Below are positions 1 to 11,740 of a stretch of 64,000 nt of DNA, piece after piece (position 1 is the first letter of the stretch; each line of letters starts with the position of its first letter). The stretch is from Telopea speciosissima (taxonomy: Eukaryota; Streptophyta; Magnoliopsida; Proteales; Proteaceae), in NCBI RefSeq assembly GCF_018873765.1, contig NC_057918.1, positions 38,045,871-38,109,870 on the forward strand, read 5' to 3'. The position numbers were made by a program, and so were the translations under genes. The notes beneath the pieces are model-generated. The model did not search any database. It had not been told where the DNA came from and worked only from the letters and a program-made list of their open reading frames with translations.

Positions 1-486
1 ATAGGAGAGTGAGAAGGGGATACAAAGGTAGAATAAGATGAATTTGGGCTAGGTCAAGGAGTGATAGAAGAACATGGACCAACAGTTGGTGAGTTAACCA
101 AGTTGGGATCCAAAGTATCACGGACCAGAGGTGGATCAAAACTAGGCCCAATAATGGGAGGAGTCATATCAATAGGAAGGTATGCGTTTAATATTGGTTG
201 AAGAGGCCCAGAAATAATTGGGTCGTAATCAGAATATGGTGGAGACAAACACGAACAAGGCAAAATGACTGCCGGAGGCCAATAAAACCAAGAATTAGTG
301 GCATTTGAAGTGTTTAAAGAGATCGAAGAATGAGGAAATATGGATGGACTCTTCAAAGGTGGCATGTTTTGAAATGTAAACTTTGTTGTGAGTTGAATCA
401 AAACACTTGTAACCTTTGTGGGAGAGAAAATAGCCCAGAAAAATGCAGGGATGTGAACGGGATTTGAGTTTGTGGCAAGAGTAAGG

Positions 487-1685
487 TCATAACCACAGGT
501 AACATAGGCAATCAAAGGTACAGAGGAATGTGTAATCTGGATCGATCTTGAAAAGCCAACGTAAGAGACTCACATTGCCAATAATAGAGAAGGACATTCT
601 GTTTATAAAGTAAACAACTTGTAAGGAAAGCATAGGTCCAGAACTGTGTAAGAAGATGAGCATGAAATAGGAGAGCCAAACCAGTTTCAATAATGTAGGC
701 AGTGTTTCCTTTCAGCAGTGCCGTTTTGAGCTTGTGAATGGGGGCAAGATAGCCGATGAGAGATGCCATTTCTGCACAGAAATGGTTTCAATTTTTTAAA
801 CTCGCCTCCATCATCAGTTTGTAATGACTTAATATTGCAGCTAAATTAGGTTTCAACATGAACTTTAAAAAAGGTAAAAACTGATAGTACATCAAATTTA
901 AGAGGCAAGGGATAGCGCCAACTGTATATATCAGCTGAAATCATCAACAAACAATACATAGTATCTAAAACCATCATGAGAAACAACGGGTGTTGCACCC
1001 CACAAATCTCACAATGAACAAGTTCCAAAAAAGGAGCTAATGGAGGAAGACAATTGAAACGGGAGGCGATGGCTCTTTGAAAGACTACAAGCATCACTGT
1101 GAGTATTGGTATTATTAGAAACAGGAAGACAAATTTGACAAATGATATTGCTAACCACCTTGGAAGACGAATGTCCTAAGCGATGGTGCCAATCAATAGC
1201 AGGGTCACGAACGTTGGTCATTGCAGCCAAACGAGGATTACCGTAGGAGGACAACGACATGGAATATATCCCATTGTTGCTCGGGCTGCCGTATAGGATC
1301 TCCCCCATCTGAGAGTCCTTGATTAAAAAAGAATCAGAATGAAACTCAGAAGTATTCATATAATTTTTTAATGTAAACCGATGCACAGACAGAAGATTAT
1401 GATGTATAGAAAGAACACACAATATATTAGAGACATTAAAGGTACATTTAGGAGAAACAAACTGAGAAGAACTAGTATGGGAAATGTTCAAACCTTGGCC
1501 GTTTCCAACAATGATCTGCTCTGGGTCAGAGAGTATGGAGTGCTTATTGAAACATTACTAAAATCTGCTATAAGATGGTTGTTAGATCCAGAATCAAGTA
1601 ACCAAGAAGAAAAAGAAGAGAGGTGAGGAAATACCAAGGAAGGCATGGTTAAATCGTTGTGGACAGTTAGATGTAGTGTGGCCAT
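487..1685 (-). pseudogene. copia protease / integrase remnant
   Basis: The aspartic protease site WLLDSGSNNHLIADF lies at about 1590-1640. It is followed by the GAG-pre-integrase motif DWHHRLGHSSSKVV (about 1150-1195) and a Cys-containing segment consistent with the integrase zinc finger. The integrase C-terminal part (AVYLINR-like then PDYTFLCTFDCLCY) is at 540-690. The order agrees with a copia polyprotein, but the frame changes several times, so no functional product is expected. The piece at 54-515 is the variable linker after integrase. Confidence 0.78.
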
Positions 1686-2124
1686 TCATATTGCATATTT
1701 GACAACAGTCACGCGGCTAGTTTGTGAAAGAAGGTGAAGATGGACACTCACCTGTAGGTGGAGGAAAGCAACTCGAAGGAGGAGAATCAAAGGTCTGATA
1801 GTGATGAGTATCACTAATACTGTAAAGATAATGATTTGGAGGATGATTTTGATTCAGAAAGCCAATAGGGCGAGGTAGGTAGTATGCCCCTAGCCAGTAG
1901 CACCATGATGACCACGATATCGAGAAGACGAACAAAAACCAGATGAGCATGAACTACGAAAGCGGGAAGGACGAAAGAAGCTAACAGAGACAACATTTGT
2001 AGTAGAAATCATGTAGAACCATCTGAGAAACCGAATATAAAAAGCTCTCGTGACTAAGTAATAGACCTGTGAGCTCATCAAAGCTATTCACCTCAGGTCG
2101 AAGACAGATCGAGGTTGCAAAATC

Positions 2125-3545
2125 TCAGAAATCAGGTCCCAAACCTCTGAGTGTTGCAAGAACCAGATCCTCATCAGCCACTGGCTGATCAATAGCAGCC
2201 AAGGTATCAGCGATGGAAAGGATGAAAAGTATGTAGTCGACGATAGAATTAGAGGTTTTCTGGAGTCGTGAGAGCTTATCCTTCAGGTTAAGAATGTGCA
2301 TGCACGATGAAGGAGAAAACACGACAAAGAGAATCCGCCAGGCTTCGTAGGAGGTTGAAGCACTTACCACATGAGATATATCAGACTCAGATAAGGAAGA
2401 TATAATCCAACTCAAGATGAGCTGATCTTGTTGATCCCAAAGAGCAATGGCCATGGATGAACCTAAGGGTGTCAATTGGGACGGTTCCAGTATTAGGGAT
2501 GGGACGGTACCGGTACCAAAAGTACCAATCCCAGTACCGTCCCATTTAGTTAACGGGACCAAACCTAGATCTCAGTCCCGATTACTAGCGGGACGGGACG
2601 GTACCGGTTCTTAAACGGTTCTAAGCATGTAGAAAAATGGAAAAATTTAATTTTTTCTAACAAGGCGGGTTTATTAGTGTCGTGGAATTTTTTCACTACC
2701 ATGAAATCTAAGTTGTCTACTGCTTTTTGTAAAGCAACTTAAATTATGAAATCATAGTTTTACTTCTTCAAACTTCCTAAGATCACATATAATAAGTTTC
2801 TCATTTTTTTAAATCTAGAGAAGTCTTACAAAATGGAAGAATCCCGTTGTGTTTCCTTTTTGATTTTCCCAAACAAAACTCTATTTATCACATATGTCAC
2901 ATGGTAGTACGGTACGAAGTACGAAGTGCAAAAAGAAAGAACCTAGTAGATGTAGTTGATCAAGGGAGGAGGGAGTAGCACTATAGCAGATTCTATGAGG
3001 AGAGACTTCAAGCTACGGCTATTGACCTGTTCTTCCTCTTCGTTTTCAAAAGGCAATTAGTGAAACCCTAATGAATCGTAATTCTTATACCCTTTTTTTT
3101 TTTTAAAAGATCTTATATACTCTTTCTTTTTAAACAGTATTAGTAGTTTCGGTACCATCCGGTACCTAATTGGTATTTCGGTACTGGTACCGTTGGGAGT
3201 CCCGTTCTAGTACCGTCCCGTCCCATTTATCATTCGGTACCAAAATCAGATACCAATACCGTTCCATTTACTAATGGGACGGTCCGGTACAGGGTTTTAG
3301 CGGGACGGTATTGGGATGGTTCCCGGTTCCGGTCCCAAATTGACACCCTTAGATGAACCTGCAGCGTCGGAAATCGAAGGACGTGGATCTATCAATGTAA
3401 CCAAGTAAATTGTAGCCTTTCAGAAGAGGAATGAAGTGAGCTCTCCATTGTAGGTAGTTGTAGAACTGAGCTTAACCAAAAGTTGGGGAGAGACATTCGG
3501 AGCGACAAGAGAGGAAGTTGGAGCAACATCAGAAATGGAATTATT
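2125..3545 (-). pseudogene. copia gag remnant, interrupted by hAT insertion
   Basis: The gag N-terminal part lies at about 3360-3545 and the rest at 2125-2455, separated by the hAT element. Visible copia gag signatures are a tryptophan-containing motif followed by a leucine-rich segment near 3430-3470 (YLQW-like, then LLKGYNLLGYID-like), and downstream ALWDQQDQLILSWIISSLSE, YEAW and LKDKLSRLQK. A stop interrupts the N-terminal part. In the unspliced open frame, hAT-derived residues are fused to gag; this is not a real protein start. Confidence 0.8.
2464..3351. mobile_element. Non-autonomous hAT element (888 bp) with 8-bp TSD
   Basis: The termini are inverted: TAAGGGTGTCAATTGGGACG at the left and its near-complement ending ATTGACACCCTTA at the right. 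An identical 8-bp target duplication GATGAACC flanks it at 2456-2463 and 3352-3359, the hAT signature. Sub-terminal regions are filled with GGGACGGTACCGG-type short repeats in both orientations, a common arrangement in hAT elements. The AT-rich centre has no ORF resembling a transposase. It inserted into the copia gag and is therefore younger than that element. Confidence 0.92.
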
Positions 3546-3625
3546 GTCGATAGGAGATGACGCAATTGAAGAACAACGAAGAACTCAGAGAAAAAGAAAG
3601 ATAGAGACTCGTCAAAGCGGTTACA

Positions 3626-3637
3626 GCTCTGATACCA
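3626..3637 (-). other. tRNA-iMet primer-binding site
   Basis: The minus-strand sequence TGGTATCAGAGC is the canonical copia primer-binding site complementary to initiator methionine tRNA. It fixes the orientation of the left element as minus. Confidence 0.85.
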
Positions 3638-3763
3638 GTATAAGAATGGTTTTCATTTAATGTTGTAACAGTTTGGAATACAAATTTATACAAACGACAG
3701 CTGACAAGAAGCCAATAACTAACTCAAGAATCTAATTGAACTAACGTCACGTGATCTGTTACA
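3638..3763 (-). repeat. Probable 5' LTR of the left copia element (short)
   Basis: On the minus strand the segment begins TGTAACAG at 3763 and reaches the primer-binding site at 3637. The inner boundary is uncertain. A matching CTGTTACA at 3664-3671 (plus: tgtaacag) could be the LTR end, giving about 100 bp, but would leave an unusual 26-bp spacer before the primer site. Otherwise the LTR is about 126 bp. The second LTR is outside the window, so length cannot be confirmed. Confidence 0.5.
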
Positions 3764-4059
3764 GGTTTGTTACCACTCTTCAGCCTTCTCTCTAAGAAGC
3801 TTAGCTTTCTCATTTTCAGTCTCAAGAAGCTTGGTTTCCTACTATTTTGGATAACAAAACTAGAGTTGTATATTAGTAAGAAGAAAATGAAAAATAAGGA
3901 GCTTTTATTGCTTTTTCACTGGATTTTTCCAAGGAGAGGCATGACTGTCAAAATTTTATACATGAAGAACTGAGATGTTTCCCCGTTGTCTCACTAACCA
4001 CCTACTCTTCCATCCTTATCTAATCTGATGATTAAAATAAACAAGCATATCCCGCTAAT

Positions 4060-7000
4060 TCACAATTCATCCTTTAAGTCTTCAGTACTGCTCTTCTCGC
4101 TTCCACTAGCATCAACACTACCAGATTTTGGAGTGCCAGCAGGTTTTTGAAGCTTGAAAGGAATTGATGCATGCTTCTTGATGAATTTATATAATTCTAC
4201 CGCTGTTCGATTAGCTTCAAAAGTAATCTGCTTGAAGACGAAACCATATGTTGTCATAAGGCAAACTTCAGTATTTTTTTTTGAAACAGAGAAAAAATAA
4301 AATTAACAGAAGAGGAAATAAGTTTTCATCTTTAGCTCCACAAACCGGATCAGAATTCTTATTTCCTGCAGGGAAAAAGAGGAATGCGGGGAACCCATCA
4401 ACCTGCAAAACAAAATCAGAAATATTTTTCATTGAAGTGTTAATTTTTGCCCTTTCTATTCCCTTTATTTCTCCTTTCCAGGTATTCTTTCCAACATGGA
4501 CCATAAAAGATTAAAACTAAGAGCCCCAAAAATAACAAACTTAGTAATCAGCATTTCCAACAAGCTTCTACATAGAAGAATTAGAAAGCTAAAGCAGTAA
4601 GCACAGAATCAGAAAGGTTATGATTTAACGAGGATACCCTTATGCAAGGTATCACCTTTTAACAAACAGTTGAGGGTCAATGATCAAGTTCTAGTCATGC
4701 CAAATGTCAATATACAGTTGGCTATGCAATCTATACAGATCCCAATCAGATAAAACAGCATCTAACATCAAACTGCAAGTAGAATAAGAATCTTATGTAG
4801 ATCACATACCACCTCATGTGTATAAAAGATAGCAGATTAACGTTAGCATAAAAACAACTTATTATAAGTCGAAGTTCATGATCAAGACCTTTACTCTTGG
4901 GTGCTCATTGGTGCTTCCATCCATCTTGGCAATGACAATAGAATCAATGCCCTGCAGATGCTTGGCAAGTTTGTTGTAAATGGGCTCCAGTGCTTGGCAG
5001 TGCTCACACCATGGTGCAAAGATCTGGTTCATAGAGAAATATCAGAATCATTCCAATTAAAAGAGAAATTTGAGAAAGGAAAATTAAATGCAAGTGGTTT
5101 TCAGATTTAACTATACAGGCAGATTACTACCTCAAGGAGAACATCCTTTGACTCATCCAACACAATCTCATCAAAGTTATTTCCAACCACTATTTTCACA
5201 TTTCCATCGTTCTGTCCCAGTACACACATAGAAGGAAGTTGGCTCAGGGAGATGAGATGGAACAAAAGCACCAAGAATACAAAATAAAAACTTACAGACT
5301 CAGGAATTGGATCTGACTTATAGAAAGGCTTAAGCTTGTCATCCAGAAAATCCTCTGCAAATGCCTGACATACAACAGAAGAATACAATAGCTGAATACA
5401 TGCATCAGATCAAGCATTTTCCAAATTAAAAGTAAATTATGTTCAATGCATTACAGTTCAATCATTTACACCAACAAGAAATACAATTTTGAATCTTTTT
5501 CGTTTCCCTTTTTTTGGGGGGTGGGTGGGGGAGGTATCTAGAACGAAAAGTTTTCAGGTGTTTCAACCTTAATACGGTCTAAGGTCAGTTCACCATCAAA
5601 TACGTACTTCTTGGCATCCTCATTTCCTGCGTATGCGAGAATCTGCGGGCAATGAAATGTCATATAACAGTTGTTGATCCCCAAAAAAAGTATAAAAATA
5701 ATTAAGAGAAAGAAATAAGACAGTTACATGTGGACCATCTCCAGTGACACCAAAGAAGTATGAAACTGGTCCCCCAACTTCTTCATTGTCCATTTCAATA
5801 TAGACTAAGATAAGCTGCAACGTATCAGAAACACCATAATGAATTCCAGGCTAGACATTAATAATTTTGGTATAGAAAGCAGGATAACCAGTTTCAACAG
5901 AAGTAGGACAACATATAAAGGAATGCCATGAACAAATCTGAGAAGATGTATGTAGATTAGACATTGTATTGAGCAATTTAAATTGATAAACATGTAAAAC
6001 AACTCCCAGATCAATGCAGTATTCAGTAGGGATAAATTGATTGGACATGTTCCAAATACTCGCTCTGAATACCAGCCCAGTGAAACATCAAATCCAAATA
6101 CTGGCTTGAAATTGATTCTGGGTTCTAGACAGGTGTTAAAGTAAAATACCAGTGACAGATTTCTCCATGAAATTATTCAAAGTTACCTTTCCCTTGAAAA
6201 ACTTTGCTGCCTCCTGAAATATTGGAATGAGCTTCTCTGAACTGTTTGAAGTGGCAAACAACAAAAGCTGAAAAGAAAAGCAATTGACATGTCAAAACAA
6301 TGAGAATAAAAAAATCCACCAGTCCAAAAAGGTGTTCATGTTTGACATCAGAGCTGTGATAAGTGGCACAGATCTTACCTGTTTCTTGATTGGATTCTCA
6401 AAAAGCAAAGGAGCACTGTCCCTAGTAAATATGGTCACCAAAGGAAGCTTGTTGGCAAGCACAAACTCAACTATAGAAGATTTGGTAAATTGGCCATCTG
6501 TAGATATAAAAAACCAAGCAGTGATGGTTTTGAGGATTTAATTGTTTCATGGTACATAATCCATGCATATACATCAAGGGAACTAACCGAAGTGGCTTAG
6601 TTTCTCTGCCTCTTTCTTCAGCAAGACCAGAGCAGGACGTTTAACTTTAGGGTCAAGGTGGAACAGCTTGGCCACATCAGGGCTGGTAGTTTGGTAGAAG
6701 TTAACATAATCTTCACCTTTTGAGGCAGCAGAAAGCTCATTACTTTCAGGACCCTGACATTATTAGAGAAAGTTGATGAGAAACCAGTAATCATGGTAGA
6801 CGATAGAAAGTTCAGTTAGAATATTAAGATGATGTAAATTCCAACGAAATGAATGTTCATGATCTCAAAATTGGAAATTGGCCTTTCAATTTTAAATTCA
6901 ATTAAGCCAAGTCACTAAAGCAGTTTGTGGATCTTATGACTTCACTATACAATTTTCTATACAATTGAAAATTTTAGGCTCATAGGCATAGGGCTCAGCT

Positions 7001-9489
7001 GGGGGGGGGGGGGGGAGAGACAACTTGGAGAAGTCCATTTCCATCATCAAGTTTCAAACATTGCAGAAAATAAACTGGTTAAAAATGCATCCATGTTCAA
7101 ATCAACTAAAAATAAAAGTAAACCATTCGTACAGATGGGGGAAGGCAGGAGTTGTTTAGAAGAAAACGAAGTTTAACAAATTGTTTTATTGATGGAAACA
7201 CCACGCCGACAGGGCTGGTCAATACTGAATTTTTCAAATGCCAGTAATTCATGGAGATTGAGTTCTGGCATTGAAGGAACAACTTTAGAACCTATACTAA
7301 CAAACAGCAGGCAGTTTCATCAGATCTTAAGCTTTCAAATCCAATAAAGAAACCAACAAAATTTGATGATGTCATTAGTCACCAGCACTTGGACTCCAAA
7401 GTCATTACCAAAATCAAACTTAACAAACATGTGGAAATCCTTGTATTTTCATGAAATCAACATAACCATAATATGACATAACTACTCTAAGTTGGACAGA
7501 TGGAGAACTAGAAAACTAAGTAGAGAAAATCAACGAAGGGTAAGGGAGCTTATATGGGTAATTGTGCAAGTTGTAGAACAAGTGCACCACTATCTACCAG
7601 CATAAAACTAGAAGAAGAATAAGGAAGTACCACAAGAGAATAAAGAAAGGCCAAAACCAGTTTATCTTCAGTATTCAATATCCGCTCTGCATCCTCTGTT
7701 GTGGTTATGTTGTAAATACTAGGTCCAGTCTTCTTCTTAACCCAAGTCACAATAGCATCTCTATAGAATAAATTAAATCATCAGCCTTCATCATAAAAGT
7801 GTAGTAAGGTATTCAGTCTCAGAATATTAATCAATAAATTGTCACTACAGCCAAACAAGGACTGCCCTCAAAATTGTTTTAGAACTTAAAAAAACTAATA
7901 AACTATATAATAAAAAAAAAAAAAAGTGAATCTAGTTCTACCATACACAGTATGCCCCCCATATAATAACCCCACATAATAAATCTCTTCAATCCAATAC
8001 AATTTTGAGTAATTAAGTTGGTTCCATGGATTATTATTGATATTTCTAATACTTATCCGACCAAATTCGTGTTTAAGCATTTCTACATATTGTAGTAATG
8101 AGTACAGATTTTACAATTTTATAAGATCAACAGGTTGTGAGCTTGAAACATGGAAAACAGCCTTCCCGCGAAGCGGGGGTAAGGCCGCGTACATTTGCCC
8201 CTCACAGACCCTGTAGTAGTAGTAGGAGCCTCGTGCACTGAGACGCTCTATATAATCAACAGGTGCATATAGTGCAAAACTGAGGGTGGACTATGTTCAC
8301 CACCTTTCATCTGCTGAATTATCTCTCAATCAGCATGATCTTATTTCATGTGGTTCTTTGGTGTCACCTAACAATCCCTTATTCTCTGCTTAGCTTCCAG
8401 ATGACCAGTTCCTTCAGTCAAAAGGAGATTTCATTTTTCTGTTTTTTTCCCTCCTCTCTTGATAGACTCAAAATTTACTGATTGGGATGAGGAATCTAAA
8501 AATATCCTTCAACAAGGGAATTTCTATAGATGATAAAAACCTTTGAGATTGTTTTGAGACCCTTTTGCAGGCTTAAAGAACTGCCGTTCACAAACTTCAA
8601 GACAATAGGGAGGCAACCATCAAGGGGTGAAATTTTATTCTGGATGTAATTAACACGAATTTTTTAATTTTTGATATGCAGCTTTTTTGGTTGTTTATTG
8701 GAGCATCCTCTCTTCTCCAGTTTATTCTTCCTTTTAATAATGTTCTCTTCTAACATTTGCAAAAGAAAAAAATGCCTATTAATCAGAAGGCAGTCAAGCG
8801 TATGGAAATTAGCTAGGAAGCTCACAGCTGAAGCAAATCCTTTTTCGATTAAACAAAACTTGTCACATCTACCACATCATCTATGTGAATGTTAACTGAG
8901 ATAAAGAACTAAATTAAGCAAAAGAAAAACAAAGAATTCAAGGATGTTACTTGGTTCTTTGGCCCGAATAAAGTTTGTGAACTCCATCAATGAAAAAGTA
9001 CATTGTAGGGAACCCCTGGATATCATACTTCTCCGCCAATTCATTTTCTTCAGTGCCGTCCACCTTCGCGAGTGCCGCCACTCCCTTTAACTCAGTCGCA
9101 GCTGCGGCGTATTCCGGGGCAAAAACCTGGCAGTGTCCGCACCATGGCGCGTAAAATTCCACCATGACGAACCGATTCTTCTTCAAGAACTTACTGAAAT
9201 TCTCATCTTTCAGTACAACAACATCCTTCTCGTCAAACTCCGGCTGCAAATAAGACCCCTGATCGGAATACATTCCGTCGAAATCTTCATTACCTTCATC
9301 GGTGGGGAATTCCGGATTTGAAGCCGAGTGGTTGACGATGGAAGCTTTTTCGTCGTCTTCCTCAAGGAAACTAAGATCTTCGTCGAGATCTTCGTCTTTC
9401 TTAGAGGAGTCAAAGGAGGGAGTTGCAGAGCAGAAGCCACTGAAGAGCAGAAGCACTGATAACGAAAGAAGAAGAATCCGAGTCTCCAT
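4060..9489 (-). CDS. PDIL1-4: Protein disulfide isomerase-like, PDIL1-3/1-4 type (12 exons)
   Basis: ER thiol oxidoreductase that forms and rearranges disulfides in secretory proteins. Exons by GT-AG boundaries and continuous frame: 8951-9489, 7631-7760, 6588-6753, 6379-6497, 6187-6267, 5728-5814, 5568-5642, 5296-5364, 5131-5211, 4889-5023, 4346-4402, 4060-4227. They sum to 1707 nt, i.e. 568 aa, close to plant PDIL1-3/1-4 (about 580-600 aa). Residues 1-22 are a hydrophobic signal peptide, followed by an acidic stretch (about 31-48) typical of this subgroup. The first thioredoxin site is WCGHC (116-120). The second is WCEHC (454-458), where Gly is replaced by Glu. The C-terminus is KDEL. The Met at 9489 is chosen because it places the signal peptide at the N-terminus; an in-frame ATG at 9540 would add 17 residues before it. 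The choice between PDIL1-3 and 1-4 is not certain. Confidence 0.95.
8126..8264 (+). mobile_element. 5'-truncated tRNA-derived SINE (Au-like) in PDI intron 1
   Basis: The core is a GCGGGGGTAAGGCCGCGTAC motif, then CAGACCCTGTAGTAG, GGAGCCTCGTGCACTG. This is the conserved 3' body of a widespread angiosperm SINE that I associate with the Au family. A direct repeat ATCAACAGGT at 8126-8135 and 8255-8264 brackets it and looks like the target duplication. The left end starts within the B-box region (TGTGAGCTTGAAAC), so the copy is 5'-truncated. It lies in intron 1 of the PDI gene, antisense to it. Confidence 0.72.
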
Positions 9490-9736
9490 TGCCGTAGTAG
9501 AAGATCCAGACAGAACCGGTTCGGAGGATTCATAGCTCAAGATCTGACGGGTCTTCTTCTATTTGTGAGGAGAAGTTTAAATGCTGAACCGTTAAATTTT
9601 GACGTGTGAGTTGTAACGGATCTGTAGGTTTTGAAAGAAATGTGAAAGACAAAGCTTCACCATCTCACTAAAGCTAAAATCGTGGGAGACTACTTCTGCT
9701 CCTAGAAAATAGAAAAAGTGACATGTTGGCTACTAG
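9490..9736 (-). promoter_or_regulatory. PDI upstream region / 5' UTR
   Basis: This is the short stretch between the PDI start codon and the SINE target duplication. The SINE therefore sits about 250 bp upstream of the start codon and may bound or contribute to the promoter. I see no unambiguous TATA box or ER-stress element. Confidence 0.35.
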
Positions 9737-9946
9737 GTGGCACACATTCACAGGGCATAGGTTATCATAACCAGTGCACGAGGCTTCCACAGTTCCACCA
9801 CTGAAGGGCTTGGGAGGGGTCATACTGTACACACCCTTAGCCCCGATTCACGGAGAGGCTGTTTCTCGACTCAAACCTAAGACCAGAGGTCGCAATAGAG
9901 CAACCTTACTATTATGCTTAGGTTTGCTCTTCGTGGCACACATTCA
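9737..9946 (-). mobile_element. tRNA-derived SINE, near full length, 14-bp TSD
   Basis: Direct repeats GTGGCACACATTCA at 9737-9750 and 9933-9946 flank a body of about 182 bp. On the minus strand it has an A-box-like start (TAAGGTTGCTCTATTG), a good pol III B box (GGTTTGAGTC), then AACAGCCTCTCCG, CTAAGGGTGTGTAC and GCCTCGTGCACTGG. This is the same SINE family as the copies near 8.2 kb and 23.9 kb. It was inserted upstream of the PDI gene. Confidence 0.85.
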
Positions 9947-11377
9947 TGGGATTCAACTAATTGATGGGGTCTCATACGGTGGACCAATCATGTGCTTCCA
10001 CGTGTTCTAATAAAGTCATTACAGATTTGCCATGGGGAATGGGTGATATGGTCATATTGAGTCTTAGATATGTTAAGTTAGGGAGAATGTTTTTTGCATG
10101 TGACGTAGGGGCCATGCCCACGCACAACAGGGGCTGGAATGATCGCCATGCCCCCCATGTATGACGAAAATTCTGCCCCCTTTTGTGCCACCACGTGGGC
10201 TCTCACTGGCTGGTGCACGCGGCGTGGCCCCTGCATCCCATCCAGAAGACAGCGCCCCATTAAGTTATTAACTTTTGGATCCATGTGTCAACAAAATTTT
10301 AGTTCTATCCAATCTGCTGCATGGCAGATATAAAAAAAAAACACACTCTCTAGACTTGTTGGACTAGAAAAATTCCAACAAGATAAAGACTCAATTCTGA
10401 TTCATAACTCTAAGTAGTGTTTGGTATGCATTCTCAGAATAGATTCTAGGTCTGGAACACATTCTAAAATCTGAATAGATTTTCGGTCTAAAAAGCATTC
10501 TGAAACCTGAATAGATTTTCGATCTAGAATGCATTCTGAAACCTGATTCTATTTTATTTCTTGTTTTAGAATTCGTTCTAGACCTAGGATCTTTTATAAG
10601 AATGCATAACAAACACAACATAAGTTTAGAATCAAGCTTAAAAGGTTATATGCTTATACAAGAAGTGTTTTCCTTTTTTTTTGGGTGGAGGCGGGGGGGA
10701 TTGGTCAAAAACCAGAATTAGACCCATAATTTAAAATTGAACTTGACATTGATCTTGGAATAGGGAGATGTTTGTGAAGGTTGATTCTCAAATAGACAGA
10801 AACCCAATTCTGCCCAATTCTAAGCTGAACATCCAAGTAGCATTTGAAGTGATCAAGGGTAACATAACCTTTTGACCCAGATTTAATTGGGTTGTGAAAT
10901 CTAAACCAAAAATCTGATTTTAAGAGACAATTGATTTTAAGCATTAGTTAGCACATTCATCAAACCCTATTGCAGATTTGAAATAAATAGGGAATTCAGG
11001 ATATAACCAACAAAGACCTAGAGAAAACAATGCCTTATGGGCAGGTCTTACCCCTAATACATTCTGCGTGCTTCATTTTAAGCAGAGCACAAGATGGAAT
11101 AGATCAGATCCACTAAATGCTCCATCCTAAATTTCCAGCTGCGTTTAGTTCGAAACCGCAACCTATTTGAATTTAGGTTGGATCAGAATAGGGTGCTTAG
11201 GATATATTATCTGGACCCAAATCATGAAGTTTCATGTAAATGTAGATTCAACCTTGATTCATCAAAAAGCAAAATATAAGGGTCATAGGAATTATCATTT
11301 GGTGCAATTTCATATATATAAACAATTCTCTAAAACATTCATGAATTCGAGTAGCCATGTTCAAATTGATGGACTTG
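9947..11377. other. Non-coding stretch with one MITE
   Basis: No convincing gene is present. A GC-richer patch at about 10100-10270 interrupts otherwise AT-rich DNA and has no recognisable domain in any frame. The MITE-like repeat at 10412-10622 is listed separately. The remainder looks like unique intergenic sequence. Confidence 0.5.
10412..10622. repeat. MITE-like element with about 23-bp TIRs and internal repeats
   Basis: The left end reads GTGTTTGGTATGCATTCT. The right end is its near inverted complement (AGAATGCATAACAAACACAA). Internally, a motif AATAGATTTTCGRTCTA followed by GCATTCTGAAACCTGA is repeated in tandem two to three times (10450-10550). There is no coding potential and no clear target duplication. 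Confidence 0.65.
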
Positions 11378-11735
11378 TTATTCATCGAAAAGAGTAACAC
11401 ACCTGGAAGCTTCATGCCCAATTCGACCGCAAAAATAACAAAAGGTCGGCAACCGCTCGTATTTGATAACCACAGTGGTGTGAGACTCAGACCTTCTTCT
11501 AATGGAGATTGATGAGTGAAGGGTCTTTAAGATGTTGATAGTAACCCGACAATGGAAAAAACTAACTCTTTGGCCCAAGTGAGGACCTTGGAAAAGGATG
11601 ACTCTCATGGCGATTTCGAGAGAGAATAATACTTTTGGGATCCCATGGAGCTGCACCCACATTTCTACCTTATCAAACAACTAATATTCCTCCTCACATC
11701 ATTTCTGTAACACAAGTAAATTACCACCCACAAAC
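11378..11735 (-). pseudogene. LINE ORF1 fragment, zinc-knuckle part
   Basis: The minus-strand frame shows WVQLHGIP, then about 60 residues later YERLPTFCYFCGRIGHEASRC. This is the DUF4283-to-CCHC zinc-knuckle region typical of plant L1-type LINE ORF1 proteins (CX2CX4HX4C). The frame stops just after the knuckle and no RT follows. The N-terminal half of the same ORF1 lies at 15061-15298, separated by the solo LTR. Confidence 0.82.
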
Positions 11736-11740
11736 CATGG

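Larger units (their letters stand above)
1..3763 (-). mobile_element. Decayed Ty1/copia retrotransposon, 3' part beyond window
   Basis: Read on the minus strand this runs LTR, primer-binding site, gag, protease, GAG-pre-integrase and integrase, the copia order. The primer-binding site is at 3626-3637: its complement TGGTATCAGAGC is the standard match to the 3' end of plant initiator-Met tRNA. Coding frames are broken by many stops and frameshifts, so it is inactive. An 888-bp hAT element sits in gag. The RT, RNase H and 3' LTR lie left of position 1 and are not seen. It ends about 300 bp downstream of the stop codon of the PDI gene, in the same orientation as that gene. Confidence 0.88.

Noticed and set aside
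54..515. 153-codon minus-strand frame
   Set aside because: It is the linker region of the decayed copia polyprotein, partly in a shifted frame.
2125..2562. 145-codon frame starting inside the hAT element
   Set aside because: The first 30 or so residues come from the hAT right-hand region; only the remainder is gag.
8150..8260. Possible tRNA gene in PDI intron 1
   Set aside because: No cloverleaf; the sequence matches the SINE 3' body.
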